Below, in pieces: positions 35,859 through 44,607 of a stretch of DNA of 64,000 nucleotides. Under the pieces are notes generated by a model. The model was not told where the DNA came from, did no database searches, and worked only from the letters and a program-made list of their open reading frames with translations. The position numbers were made by a program, and so were the translations under genes. The stretch spans positions 1 through 64,000 of the forward strand of contig DUQR01000040.1 in NCBI GenBank assembly GCA_012837715.1, written 5' to 3'. The stretch is from Bacillota bacterium. Its GTDB lineage: Bacteria; Bacillota; UBA4882; UBA10575. Numbering within the stretch: position 1 is the first letter of the stretch; each line of letters opens with the position of its first letter.

Positions 35859-37148
35859 CTAACCCCATATTAATTGAAATATATCATTAAAAAGCACAAA
35901 TACTGCTAACACCATCAACAACACAAAACCAACCATGGCAATGTTGGCTTCTCGTTCCGGGGGAAGGGGTTTTCCTCTTAACGCCTCCACCACATAGAGG
36001 ATGAGTTTCCCCCCATCCAGAGCCGGTAAAGGCAACAGGTTGGTGGCGCCAATGGCAATACTGATTAAAGCGGAGATATTCAACAGGTTAAGGATGACCA
36101 AAGATACCGTCGGGCTATAACTGACCGCCTCACTCATCATGCTGACGATCCGTACCGGCCCGGCCAGTTGGGTCAAAGATACCTTTCCTGTTAATAGCCA
36201 GGCAAAACTATAAACCACACTTCGGATCACCGAATAGATATAGACCACAGCTTGTTGTAAAGTTTTACCGACCCCGCCCCGGAGGATCTGGAAAGTAAGC
36301 CCGGTGTCAAAGTAAACGGTCCCCGTCTCCAAACGGGGTGTCATCGTCAGCACTAATTCCCGCCCATTCCTTAAAACGGTGACCTTGAGTGGTTGGTCCT
36401 TCTTTTGCTGCAAGTAGGCGCTGACCTCTTTCTTCGTCATCACCTTCTCCCCATCAAGCCGGATCACCCGGTCTCCCGGTAACAGTCCCCCTTCTTCCGC
36501 CGGTGAACCCGGGACAATATAATCAACAACGGTTGAATCCTGACCATAGGGTTCCCGCGGTCCATAGCCTAGCAAATACCGGTTGGCAGGAATAATGTCC
36601 GGGGTAAATAAGACTTGTTTACGCTCTGTCCCCCGTTGCAACTGAATAATGCTGGGTTGCCCGTTGTTAATGGCCATAAAGGAGTAGAAATCAGAAGGTT
36701 GGTAGACCCGCCGCCCGTCATAACGGAGAATGCGGTCCCCTTCCAATAATCCGGCTTCCGCCGCCGGCGATCCCGGGGGAACCGTCGCCACCGACATGGA
36801 GTTATACCCAACTACAGTAAAGACGATACAGAGAAAAAGAAGGGCCGAGAGAAAATTCATCAACGGACCGCCGGCGACCACCGCCATGCGGACACCCAAT
36901 GGTTTTTTACTGAAGGAACGTTCAGTATCGGAAGCTTCTTCTTCTCCTTCCAGCATCACAAAGGCGCCAACGGGGAAAAGACGTAAGGTGAATACGGTTT
37001 CTCCTTTTTGTTTACTGAATAGTTTCGGCCCAAAAAACAGGGAGAATTCCATTACTCTAATCCCCGCTGCTTTCGCCACCAGATAGTGGCCTAATTCGTG
37101 GAGAATTATGATCATATTCAGAGCTAAAATAGCGATTAAAATATTCAA
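35859..37148 (-). CDS. rseP: Site-2 protease RseP/RasP
   Basis: Intramembrane zinc metalloprotease that cuts anti-sigma factors and signal-peptide remnants. HELGH at residues 17-21 in the first membrane helix gives two ligands and the catalytic Glu; NLLPLPALDGG near 375 gives the third. Two PDZ domains lie between (about 115-185 and 200-280), as in E. coli RseP; many Bacillota RasP proteins show one. Four membrane helices. 429 residues. dxr and cdsA, its usual neighbours, are not in this window. A hairpin terminator from the upstream gene precedes it. Confidence 0.94.
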   Translation of the reverse strand: MNILIAILALNMIIILHELGHYLVAKAAGIRVMEFSLFFGPKLFSKQKGETVFTLRLFPVGAFVMLEGEEEASDTERSFSKKPLGVRMAVVAGGPLMNFLSALLFLCIVFTVVGYNSMSVATVPPGSPAAEAGLLEGDRILRYDGRRVYQPSDFYSFMAINNGQPSIIQLQRGTERKQVLFTPDIIPANRYLLGYGPREPYGQDSTVVDYIVPGSPAEEGGLLPGDRVIRLDGEKVMTKKEVSAYLQQKKDQPLKVTVLRNGRELVLTMTPRLETGTVYFDTGLTFQILRGGVGKTLQQAVVYIYSVIRSVVYSFAWLLTGKVSLTQLAGPVRIVSMMSEAVSYSPTVSLVILNLLNISALISIAIGATNLLPLPALDGGKLILYVVEALRGKPLPPEREANIAMVGFVLLMVLAVFVLFNDIFQLIWG

Positions 37149-37261
37149 TCCGTGTCCTCCTTTTACATGAAGGGTAAGAAGTATCTCCCCAATGATAGAT
37201 TGAACGTGGCTGATTAGGGGAAAGTTCCTTTCCTTTATTCGTTACTACAACCATTATGCTC

Positions 37262-37294
37262 GAAAAAAAGGGTCCTTAACCAGACCCCTTTTTC
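37262..37294 (-). terminator. Terminator between the small barrel gene and rseP
   Basis: AAAAAAAGGGTC and GACCCCTTTTT form a stem with an 8-base loop; on the minus strand a T run follows. It is about 150 bases beyond the stop of the gene at 37441; the rest of this 292-base gap shows nothing. Confidence 0.6.
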
Positions 37295-37440
37295 GTGCTT
37301 GTCTTCTTGTTCGAGGGCGTTTACGCTGCCCGTTGTTTTAATTATCCCGCCCGCAATGGCTAGCCCTGGTCCGTGCCGGATTATCTACCGGCCCGTAACC
37401 TTGCACTGGAGACCACTGCTTTTCTTATGTAAGCGATAGT

Positions 37441-37935
37441 TTAGTAGTTAACTCCCAACCCAATTTGGAAACTGAAGTTTTTGCCCTTTTGGTCGGTTTC
37501 CGCTAATAATCCCCCGCGGAAGTCTAAATTGTGGATCAGGTTAAAGAGTACTCCCAATTCAAATTGGACCGACAAATGATTGCTGGCGAGGGAGAGACAA
37601 AGATCGCCGACCACGTCCAGGTAATCATCTACGGGCATCGAAATGTTGGCCCCTAAAAAGGGCGCATTATTAACCGCTCCTAGCAACAACGAGAGGTTAG
37701 AATCAAATTCATACTTAGCCCCTATTTTGGTGGTATCTTGGCGGATCCCCACAATTAATCCGATTTGAGAAGTAATCCCATATTCGGTCCCCAGTTGCAA
37801 ACCTCTGTCTCCGACAAACATCAGGGTGGTCTCACCGCCGTACGCTTGAACTTCAGCCGTCGTTAGGCCTAAAGCCGCCCGGGGCACGAAGAACAGACAA
37901 AGAAACACAACCGCGACGACAAAGAATTTTTTCAT
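37441..37935 (-). CDS. Small secreted beta-barrel-like protein
   Basis: Not assigned to a family. A signal peptide (MKKFFVVAVVFLCLFFVP, cleavage near ALG) precedes about 140 residues predicted as eight or so alternating strands (LMFVGDRGLQLGTEYGI, SLLLGAVNNAPFLGANIS, VQFELGVLFNLIHNLDF) ending in GLGVNY with a terminal Tyr. That is the pattern of a small outer-membrane barrel of the OmpA/OmpX size class. It is a separate unit between the DUF4015 gene and rseP. Function unknown. Confidence 0.55.
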   Translation of the reverse strand: MKKFFVVAVVFLCLFFVPRAALGLTTAEVQAYGGETTLMFVGDRGLQLGTEYGITSQIGLIVGIRQDTTKIGAKYEFDSNLSLLLGAVNNAPFLGANISMPVDDYLDVVGDLCLSLASNHLSVQFELGVLFNLIHNLDFRGGLLAETDQKGKNFSFQIGLGVNY

Positions 37936-38050
37936 GATCGTTTCCCCTTTCTCTTCTCTTCTGTTGACTCCTTACGTCGTGCCAATACCCATTTCGCGAT
38001 GACGGCGAAGGTTCCCTCTTTTCGACAATCTGGTAATTATTGTTCTTAAG

Positions 38051-40030
38051 TTACCGTCCGGACTCGGTTGTTGCCTCAACCAACGGCGGTGGCGTCACGG
38101 GTGGGGTTTCCCGTGGTGGCCTTGGCAAATATTCAGTCAGCGAATTTTTCACCATATAGTAATTATTTGAGTTGTTCCACAACGTAAAACCGGCGGCCGG
38201 TGAAGCCAAAGCGCCAGTAACCTGTTTAAGTAGATACTCCGTATAAACCGGCGCGGTCATCCGTAATTCCCGCCCGATCAGAAAAGCTTGCACATACGGA
38301 CGGATGATACTCTCTCCCTCGGTTAAGACATGGGCCCGAAAGGAACCCTCACGGTAAATATACTCGGCCCGTTCCAAATAATCACCGGGGTAAAAGGAAG
38401 CGGGAAAATGGGAGGGATAATACATGGGACAAATCACATCTACATAGCGGGCAAACAAACGGATATTCTGCCCGGTAAGCCCTTCCATCTGATACCAGCA
38501 ATGGAACCCATATAGGTCGGTACTGATCGGGATCTGCAACCGGGTTCGGGCTTGCGCCAAGAACCCTTCCAGGGCGTCAGCTTCAGTGGCGCCGACGGGT
38601 TTATAACGGTAGCGGCAACGGCTGATCGGACCATCGGTCGGAAACCGGATGTAATCAAACTGAATCTCGTCAACCCCTAAAGCTTCCAGTTCAGCAGCGA
38701 TCTCCAGGTTATACGCCCAAACATCGGTCGCATAGGGATCAACCCAGTGTTCCCTTTGGACGTACGTAGTTTCACCGTCGGTTGCTTGCGCAACCATATA
38801 TCGCCAAGGTCCCTCTCCGTTCCGATCCCAGATCGCATATTTATAGTGATCATACTGGTACAACCGGCTATCCTTAAAAACCACCAACCGACCGATCAGA
38901 TAGATCCCATTGGCCTTCGCTTTTTTTATCAACTCGTTAATATCAAAACGCTTCCGGACCGCCCCGATTTGCCGGGCAAAGTCGATTTGGGTATCGTAGG
39001 TAATATACCCCATGTCATCTTTAAAATCCACAACCATGGCGTTCAAGCCGTTCTTTTTGATCAGTTGGATGTGGTTATCCAGTTTTTTACCGGAGGCAAA
39101 ATCGGACCGGACATAAATTCCGTATTGATCAGCCGCCCGGGCCAGCCGCTCTTCTTTTGCCGGATCCACCGTCGGCGGAGGCGGCTCCGCTACACTCGCC
39201 TGTAAGGCCAAGTCAGGCCAGGAGTATTCCTCTCTTTCGTTTTCATAAGTAATCCGCAGCCACCATTCTTGCTGCTCCGGGGAATCCTCAGACCCACCGG
39301 GCGCCGGATGGAAAAAAAGGTTTTTCACAAGCTTGCGACTGTTTTGACTAGTCTCCAATTCCTCCCAGATATTTAGGGCCTTGTTATAGAGATAAATTCC
39401 ATTCCCGAACCCACACGCCAAGAGCAGCTTGTCCGGATTTTCCGGATGGTAGACCAGGGCCGCAATCTCTTCTTCGTAAGAGTATTGCCGGAGAAAACTT
39501 AAGTTACCGGAGAGTTTAGACCAATTCCGGCCGGAGTTGGTGGTTTCATGGATACCGTTAAAAGAGGTCCCCACCATCAGTTGTTCCTTGTTCACCGGCG
39601 AAAGAGCCACCGCCGTTAATACGCTGCCGTTATTAAAGGGGATCCTACGCCAGGTGGCGCCGGAGTCTTCGGAGAGATAAATCTCTTTGCTGGTGGTGAC
39701 CGCCACCCGTTGGGGGGAGACCGGATCGACCCCGATGGCAGTAATGGTCCGGACTTGCCCCTCCCCGGCAAAAATCTTCCGGGGCAATCCTTCGTTCCGG
39801 GCTTCCCAGGTTGTTCCCCCGTCAAAGGAGACCAAAAAGCCATCTCGCCAGGATCTACCATACCAAAGAGCGGGACCGGCTTTCACAATCTGTTCGGGTT
39901 GAGGAGAGGGAACTCCCGGTTCCTCCGCCACGGAAAAATCCCCTTCGGTTCCAACCGCCGGGATTGTGTAAAGAGAGAGGACGAAAAGGGTTATAAGAAT
40001 AATTCTTAATAATAAGCTTCGGCTTTTCAT
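38051..40030 (-). CDS. Secreted DUF4015 glycoside-hydrolase-like protein with BNR repeats
   Basis: Signal peptide (IILITLFVLSLYTIPAVG), then three or more BNR/sortilin-type repeats (SFDGGTTWEARNEGLP, SEDSGATWRRIPF, TTNSGRNWSKLSG) within residues 40-230, then the DUF4015 domain (about 300-620), a putative TIM-barrel glycosidase. Likely active-site regions are MVVDFKDDMGYITYDT and GVDEIQFDYIRFPTDG with several conserved acids. The C-terminus is proline-rich (PRPPRETPPVTPPPLVEA). Polysaccharide or peptidoglycan cleavage is plausible but unproved. 659 residues. Confidence 0.78.
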   Translation of the reverse strand: MKSRSLLLRIILITLFVLSLYTIPAVGTEGDFSVAEEPGVPSPQPEQIVKAGPALWYGRSWRDGFLVSFDGGTTWEARNEGLPRKIFAGEGQVRTITAIGVDPVSPQRVAVTTSKEIYLSEDSGATWRRIPFNNGSVLTAVALSPVNKEQLMVGTSFNGIHETTNSGRNWSKLSGNLSFLRQYSYEEEIAALVYHPENPDKLLLACGFGNGIYLYNKALNIWEELETSQNSRKLVKNLFFHPAPGGSEDSPEQQEWWLRITYENEREEYSWPDLALQASVAEPPPPTVDPAKEERLARAADQYGIYVRSDFASGKKLDNHIQLIKKNGLNAMVVDFKDDMGYITYDTQIDFARQIGAVRKRFDINELIKKAKANGIYLIGRLVVFKDSRLYQYDHYKYAIWDRNGEGPWRYMVAQATDGETTYVQREHWVDPYATDVWAYNLEIAAELEALGVDEIQFDYIRFPTDGPISRCRYRYKPVGATEADALEGFLAQARTRLQIPISTDLYGFHCWYQMEGLTGQNIRLFARYVDVICPMYYPSHFPASFYPGDYLERAEYIYREGSFRAHVLTEGESIIRPYVQAFLIGRELRMTAPVYTEYLLKQVTGALASPAAGFTLWNNSNNYYMVKNSLTEYLPRPPRETPPVTPPPLVEATTESGR

Positions 40031-40134
40031 TTAAGAGGAACTCCTTTACAGCTAATCTCTATGCAACAACCATTGGCAAGATCTTCTGTACGCGCCTGGA
40101 AATTCCTCTTTTTCCCTTCATTGCTCCGACCAGC

Positions 40135-41250
40135 TTATTTCAAGTTCTCCGGATTCAAAGCGGCCAACTCCGGGAGCACAAAAAGGCCGTCTTTCCGGAC
40201 CAGCCGGTCATCGAAGTAAATCTCCCCTCCACCGTATTCCGGTCGTTGGATGAGCACTAAATCCCAATGGATCGCCGAATTATTCCCGTTGCTGCATTCG
40301 TCGTAGGTAGCCCCGGGAGTGAAATGGATACTCCCAGCGATCTTCTCGTCAAAGAGAGTATCTTTCATCGGCGTTAAAATGTGGGGGTTGACCCCCAACG
40401 CAAATTCGCCCGCATACCGCGCTCCGGCGTCGGTGTCAAGAATGGCTGCCAACCGTTGAGGGTCATTGGCGGTGGCGTTAATAATCTTGCCTTCCTTAAA
40501 CTCTAAGATTACCCCTTCAAAGGTGAATCCGTCGTAGATGGATGGGGTGTTAAAGCTAATGACCCCATTAACCGATTCCCGGACCGGAGCCGTAAAAATC
40601 TCACCGTCAGGGATATTACGATGGCCGTCGCATTTGATGGCCGGTAGGCCTTTGATGGAAAAGCTGAGATCCGTCCCCGGGCCGGTGATCCGGACTTGAT
40701 CGGTAGCATTCATGATGGCGACGAGGGGATCCATGGCCTGGGACATTTTGGCATAGTCGAGATTGCAGACGGCAAAATAAAAATCCTCAAACCTTTCCAA
40801 GCTTGTCTCGGCCAGTTGGGCCATGGAAGCGTTGGGATAACGCAGTACACACCAGCGGGTACGGGGAACCCGCACTTCAGAATGGACCGGTTTCTGATAA
40901 TAGTTTGTATAGAGCTGTAACTGGGCAGCGGAAAGATCAGCCCATTCGTTCACATTATCCCCGGCCCGGATCCCAAGGTAAGCATCCATCTCTTCCATCC
41001 GGGCCCGATCCCAACGGGCCATCGCAGCCACCTGGTTCACATCGGCTTTTTTCAGTATTTCCCGTTCGAGCACCGGGTCGTTTAAGGAGAGAAAAGGCAC
41101 TCCCCCGCAAAGATATACTTCCCGAATGAGGGCTTGGGTAAAGGCGGTAACCTGGCCTGTCGTCTCGATTAAAATTTTATCTCCTGGTTTTAATTCGACC
41201 GAATAGTTGATTAACGAAGCTGCTAGTTTTTGTAAACGTGGATCAATCAT
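40135..41250 (-). CDS. M29-family aminopeptidase (AmpS-like)
   Basis: Leucyl-type metallo-aminopeptidase of the thermophilic M29 family. The core metal-binding region is present: GEIFTAPVRESVNGVISF with the conserved Glu, FEGVILEFKEGKI, and the C-terminal HFTPGATYDECSNGNNSAIHWDLV with His and Asp ligands. The start at 41250 follows GGAAGGATGATTCG; an upstream reading overlaps the kinase gene. 371 residues, close to the family norm of 370-410. It starts four bases after the histidine kinase stop, so the two are co-transcribed. Confidence 0.9.
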   Translation of the reverse strand: MIDPRLQKLAASLINYSVELKPGDKILIETTGQVTAFTQALIREVYLCGGVPFLSLNDPVLEREILKKADVNQVAAMARWDRARMEEMDAYLGIRAGDNVNEWADLSAAQLQLYTNYYQKPVHSEVRVPRTRWCVLRYPNASMAQLAETSLERFEDFYFAVCNLDYAKMSQAMDPLVAIMNATDQVRITGPGTDLSFSIKGLPAIKCDGHRNIPDGEIFTAPVRESVNGVISFNTPSIYDGFTFEGVILEFKEGKIINATANDPQRLAAILDTDAGARYAGEFALGVNPHILTPMKDTLFDEKIAGSIHFTPGATYDECSNGNNSAIHWDLVLIQRPEYGGGEIYFDDRLVRKDGLFVLPELAALNPENLK

Positions 41251-41254
41251 CGAA

Positions 41255-43597
41255 TCATCCTTCCTTTCTTGATTTTGGTTCCTCCCCTTCCCGGTCGGCA
41301 AAAGTAGTCAGCGTAAAAAAGAAGGTGCTGCCCTCTCCGGGTTTGCTCTCTACCCAAACGGTCCCGCCATGGGCTTCCACTAAATTTTTGATAATGTAGA
41401 GGCCCAGCCCTAAGCCTTCTTCTTTGGAAGTGCGCACCCGGTAGTACCGGTCAAAGATATAGGGCAAATCGCCAGGGTCGATCCCCGGCCCCTGATCACG
41501 GATGGCAACCACCATCCGGTCACCATTAATCCGGGGAATAATCTCGACCATTGTTCCCGCGGGGGAGTACTTTAAGGCGTTGGACAGAAAGTTGACAAAG
41601 ATCCGTTCTAAGCGACAAGGATCAGCAATAATCGGCGGTAAGGGTTGTTTCTTGACAATCCGGATCCGATCGACTTCCATCACCCCACGCATCCGGAATA
41701 AAAAGTCATAAAGAAAACTTACCAGATCGAAGCAAGAAGTCTTGAGGACTAATTGACCGGATTCAATCCGGGTCGAATCAACCAAATCGGCGATCATATT
41801 CTTCATCTGCAGGGAAGAAGTGGCGATCGCTTGCGCGCTTTTTCCGATCCGGGCATCGTCTTTGGCGATCATCGCCAGTAATTGGGCATGGGATAAGAGA
41901 ACGGCCAAAGGAGAACGAAGATCATGGGAAACCATATGTAAATAGTCCTCTTTAAGCTGCTCTAAACGGCGTAATTCGGAAACATCCCGCAACGTAACCA
42001 GGAGCATGAAGATCTGCCCCTGCCGGTCTTTAACCTCGTTTCCGCTGATTAAAATCCGCCGCTCTTTCCCGTCGGACCCTCTGATCCGGTATTCCTCATT
42101 GGTAAAATAATCACCGGCCAAGAGCCGAGGAGTGAGTAGTTGGGCGGGCGGCAACGGGGAACCATCTTCCCGGACCAGTGTATGCCGGCCAAAAAACTCC
42201 TCTATGGTCTTAGCTTGCCCATTGTCCTCAAAAAGCTCCATCGCCACTTTATTGGCTAAAAGCAGACGACCATCGGGCGCAATGACCAAGACCCCTTCAC
42301 CAATATTATCAAGGAGAACCTGTTTCTGCAGGGCTTGTCTTTCCGCTTCGGTCCGGGCTTTTTGCTCACTGGCCAGTAAGCGCTCCCGTTCTTGCTCGGC
42401 CTTTTTCGCTTGGGTAATATCCCGGACCACCACTAACCCGAAGATCAAATCTCCTTGGGGGTTGCGCACCGGTGTGCCGCTAAAACTCCCAATCCAGAAT
42501 CGTTCCTGGACTAGATCTTCAACTCCCAATTCTAAATTAATAAAAGAACTCCCTTGTAAAGGGCGGTGGAGGGGATAAGCCTCCGGCAAGATCGGAGTGG
42601 CGGAGAGATCTTGAAAGCAAAATCTCTGGTAATAATCGGCAAGGGGTCGAAGGGCTTCATCCGTGTGAAAACCGAAGATTTTTTGACCGGCCGGATTAAT
42701 ATAGACCACTTGGTGTTGGGGATTGATCACCACGATCCCCTCTGTTAAGTTGTTCATCACGGCTTCTAATTGCGCCAGGCTGTTCTCGGCAAACCGCACT
42801 AATTCTTCCTGTTTTTTTCTGTTTTTGATCTGCTCCGTTAAATCAACCACAATAAACAGAAGCATCGGCGGTTCTCCTTCCGCCGTTTCCAACGGAACAA
42901 TAGTCAGACGCCAGTAAGCGCCCCCTGGTTGACAGCCGTCAATCCAAAATTCGGAAGCAATAAAAGGTTTCCCCGTAGCTACTACGTAATGGCAAGCCGC
43001 GAATAAACCGTTACGTTGGGCGCCAGGAATTAATTGGCATAAAGGTAAACCCACCAGCTTAGCTTTTTCCGGGTTTTTCCCTAACATATGATGGAACACC
43101 CGATTTAACCAGTTAAGTTTTAGAGAATATCCGTCAAAGACAGCAATCCCCACCGGTGAGCTGTTCAGGACGGCCGCAGAAAGAGCCTGCTGGATTTGGG
43201 CCTTTTGCAATATCACCTTCTCCGTCATCCTTTGTTCCAGCGGCAGGATAGGTTCTTCGTAAGTCATTTCTTTAAAAAGCAACAACCATCCGAAAAAAGC
43301 CCGATCCCGGTCCAAGACCGGAACAACCTTCATGATTTCGTGGAAAAACGGTTTATTACTCTTCTTCACTTCGGAGCAAATGGTGATGAGTTGAGTGCCC
43401 CATGCTGGAAAGATCTGTTCTATGCTCGCTCCTGATAAGCTGCCAACCGCTGGCGAAATCTGCCGGGCAAAACTGGGATTATATGCTTTTACCGAATAAT
43501 CCGGCCCAATCCAGACGATCCCCTCGGTGGTATGGGCAAAAACCTGTTCTAAAACGGCTTCTTCCGGTAAGAATAATGGTGTCTGGTCCTGTTTCAT
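41255..43597 (-). CDS. Multi-PAS sensor histidine kinase
   Basis: No membrane helix, so a soluble kinase. Four PAS-like domains are strung over residues 1-530 (ending segments include TTEGIVWIGPDYSV, LTEGIVVINPQHQVVYINP, IGEGVLVIAPDGRLLLANK), followed by HisKA with the phospho-acceptor His in MVSHDLRSPLAVLL near residue 558 and HATPase_c with NFLSNALKYSP (N box), DQGPGI (G1) and GLGLGLYI (G2). All catalytic boxes are intact. No response-regulator gene is adjacent, so it is an orphan; a phosphorelay role in sporulation initiation is one possibility. ATG at 43597, nine bases after AAGAGGTG. Confidence 0.92.
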   Translation of the reverse strand: MKQDQTPLFLPEEAVLEQVFAHTTEGIVWIGPDYSVKAYNPSFARQISPAVGSLSGASIEQIFPAWGTQLITICSEVKKSNKPFFHEIMKVVPVLDRDRAFFGWLLLFKEMTYEEPILPLEQRMTEKVILQKAQIQQALSAAVLNSSPVGIAVFDGYSLKLNWLNRVFHHMLGKNPEKAKLVGLPLCQLIPGAQRNGLFAACHYVVATGKPFIASEFWIDGCQPGGAYWRLTIVPLETAEGEPPMLLFIVVDLTEQIKNRKKQEELVRFAENSLAQLEAVMNNLTEGIVVINPQHQVVYINPAGQKIFGFHTDEALRPLADYYQRFCFQDLSATPILPEAYPLHRPLQGSSFINLELGVEDLVQERFWIGSFSGTPVRNPQGDLIFGLVVVRDITQAKKAEQERERLLASEQKARTEAERQALQKQVLLDNIGEGVLVIAPDGRLLLANKVAMELFEDNGQAKTIEEFFGRHTLVREDGSPLPPAQLLTPRLLAGDYFTNEEYRIRGSDGKERRILISGNEVKDRQGQIFMLLVTLRDVSELRRLEQLKEDYLHMVSHDLRSPLAVLLSHAQLLAMIAKDDARIGKSAQAIATSSLQMKNMIADLVDSTRIESGQLVLKTSCFDLVSFLYDFLFRMRGVMEVDRIRIVKKQPLPPIIADPCRLERIFVNFLSNALKYSPAGTMVEIIPRINGDRMVVAIRDQGPGIDPGDLPYIFDRYYRVRTSKEEGLGLGLYIIKNLVEAHGGTVWVESKPGEGSTFFFTLTTFADREGEEPKSRKEG

Positions 43598-43832
43598 CAC
43601 AACCCCCACCTCTTCTTGCGGAAGCTATTCCGTGATCCTGTATTTCTGAACGAATACTGGTTTTCCTGTTCGCCGCCGTTAATCTAGTTGATGGCTTGGC
43701 TTCCGAATACAACAATAATATTTACCTCATAATTATACCATTGTTGTCGTCCTTCATGACAAAGTTCTGTATAGGGAAACCATCTTTCGTGGTAGATTAG
43801 TGCTGACAGACGCATCATAAAAATATTTATGT

Positions 43833-43858
43833 AAAAAGGCCGTTCTTGCGAACGGCCT
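43833..43858 (-). terminator. Terminator of the tRNA operon
   Basis: Minus strand AGGCCGTTC-GCAA-GAACGGCCT followed by TTTT, 16 bases beyond tRNA-Lys. Confidence 0.85.
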
Positions 43859-43874
43859 AAACCCTTATCATAAT

Positions 43875-43950
<76 letters not shown>

Positions 43951-43956
43951 TTTATA

Positions 43957-44033
43957 TGGTGGCGGTGACTGGAGTCGAACCAGTGACACTACGGGTATGA
44001 ACCGTATGCTCTAACCAACTGAGCTACACCGCC
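43957..44033 (-). tRNA. tRNA-Met (anticodon CAT, elongator type)
   Basis: Complete 77-base cloverleaf on the minus strand, starting GGCGGTGTAGCTCAG, with loop TTCATAC and encoded CCA. The first base pair is a normal G-C and the anticodon stem lacks three consecutive GC pairs, so it is not the initiator; it resembles Bacillota elongator tRNA-Met. Ile-2 (lysidine) is less likely. Confidence 0.92.
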
Positions 44034-44053
44034 TTGTTACAGCTGCAAAGGTT

Positions 44054-44082
44054 ATTATAATATAATTGTCTTCTTTAAGCAA
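44054..44082 (-). promoter_or_regulatory. Sigma-A promoter of the tRNA-Met/tRNA-Lys operon
   Basis: Minus strand -35 TTGCTT (44077-44082), 17-base spacer, consensus -10 TATAAT (44054-44059), 21 bases before the tRNA. Confidence 0.8.
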
Positions 44083-44124
44083 GATCCTTTTTTCACTAAA
44101 CCCATCTTTTCGTCGGGAATTTCC

Positions 44125-44499
44125 TTAAAAATGACTTAAACGTCCGCCACCTCTACCACCGCGCTTAGAATCCATACTTCTTTTCAAATCTGACTGGCGT
44201 TCATCCGAATCTTTCATGAATTTAGCCAGTTTATCCTCGAAAGACTGTTGACTTTGTCGGCTTGGCTTCGGTTGGGCCTGCCTAATGGAAAGACCAATTT
44301 TCCCGTTTTGCATCGACAATATTTTCACTTTGACTTGATCGTTTAACTGAACGAAATCTTTAATATCTTTAACATAGACATCCGCCACTTCGGAAATGTG
44401 CACCAATCCGGTCGTCCCTGGTGAAATCTCCACAAAAGCGCCAAAATTGGTAATCCCGGTGACCTTTCCTTCCACAACCTGGCCCACCGCAAAAGACAT
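44125..44499 (-). CDS. yabR: S1 RNA-binding domain protein YabR
   Basis: A single S1 domain (residues 5-75: VEGKVTGITNFGAFVEI, GLVHISEVADVYV, VKVKILSMQNGKIGLSI) followed by a basic, glycine-rich tail (SKRGGRGGGRLSHF). This matches the general-stress RNA-binding family YabR/GSP13. The ATG at 44499 follows GGGGAGG with a long spacing; the in-frame extension to 44541 lies in the leader. In B. subtilis it closes the yabP-yabQ-divIC-yabR series; here tex is inserted between it and divIC. 124 residues. Confidence 0.87.
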   Translation of the reverse strand: MSFAVGQVVEGKVTGITNFGAFVEISPGTTGLVHISEVADVYVKDIKDFVQLNDQVKVKILSMQNGKIGLSIRQAQPKPSRQSQQSFEDKLAKFMKDSDERQSDLKRSMDSKRGGRGGGRLSHF

Positions 44500-44607
44500 A
44501 TTCAGTTTTTTCCTCCCCTTTAAAATTAGAATCCTCGACAAAACTAATATATCATATTATATCCCAGTAAAAAATGTGTTGTCAAGTTTGTACCAATAAA
44601 TATTGCC

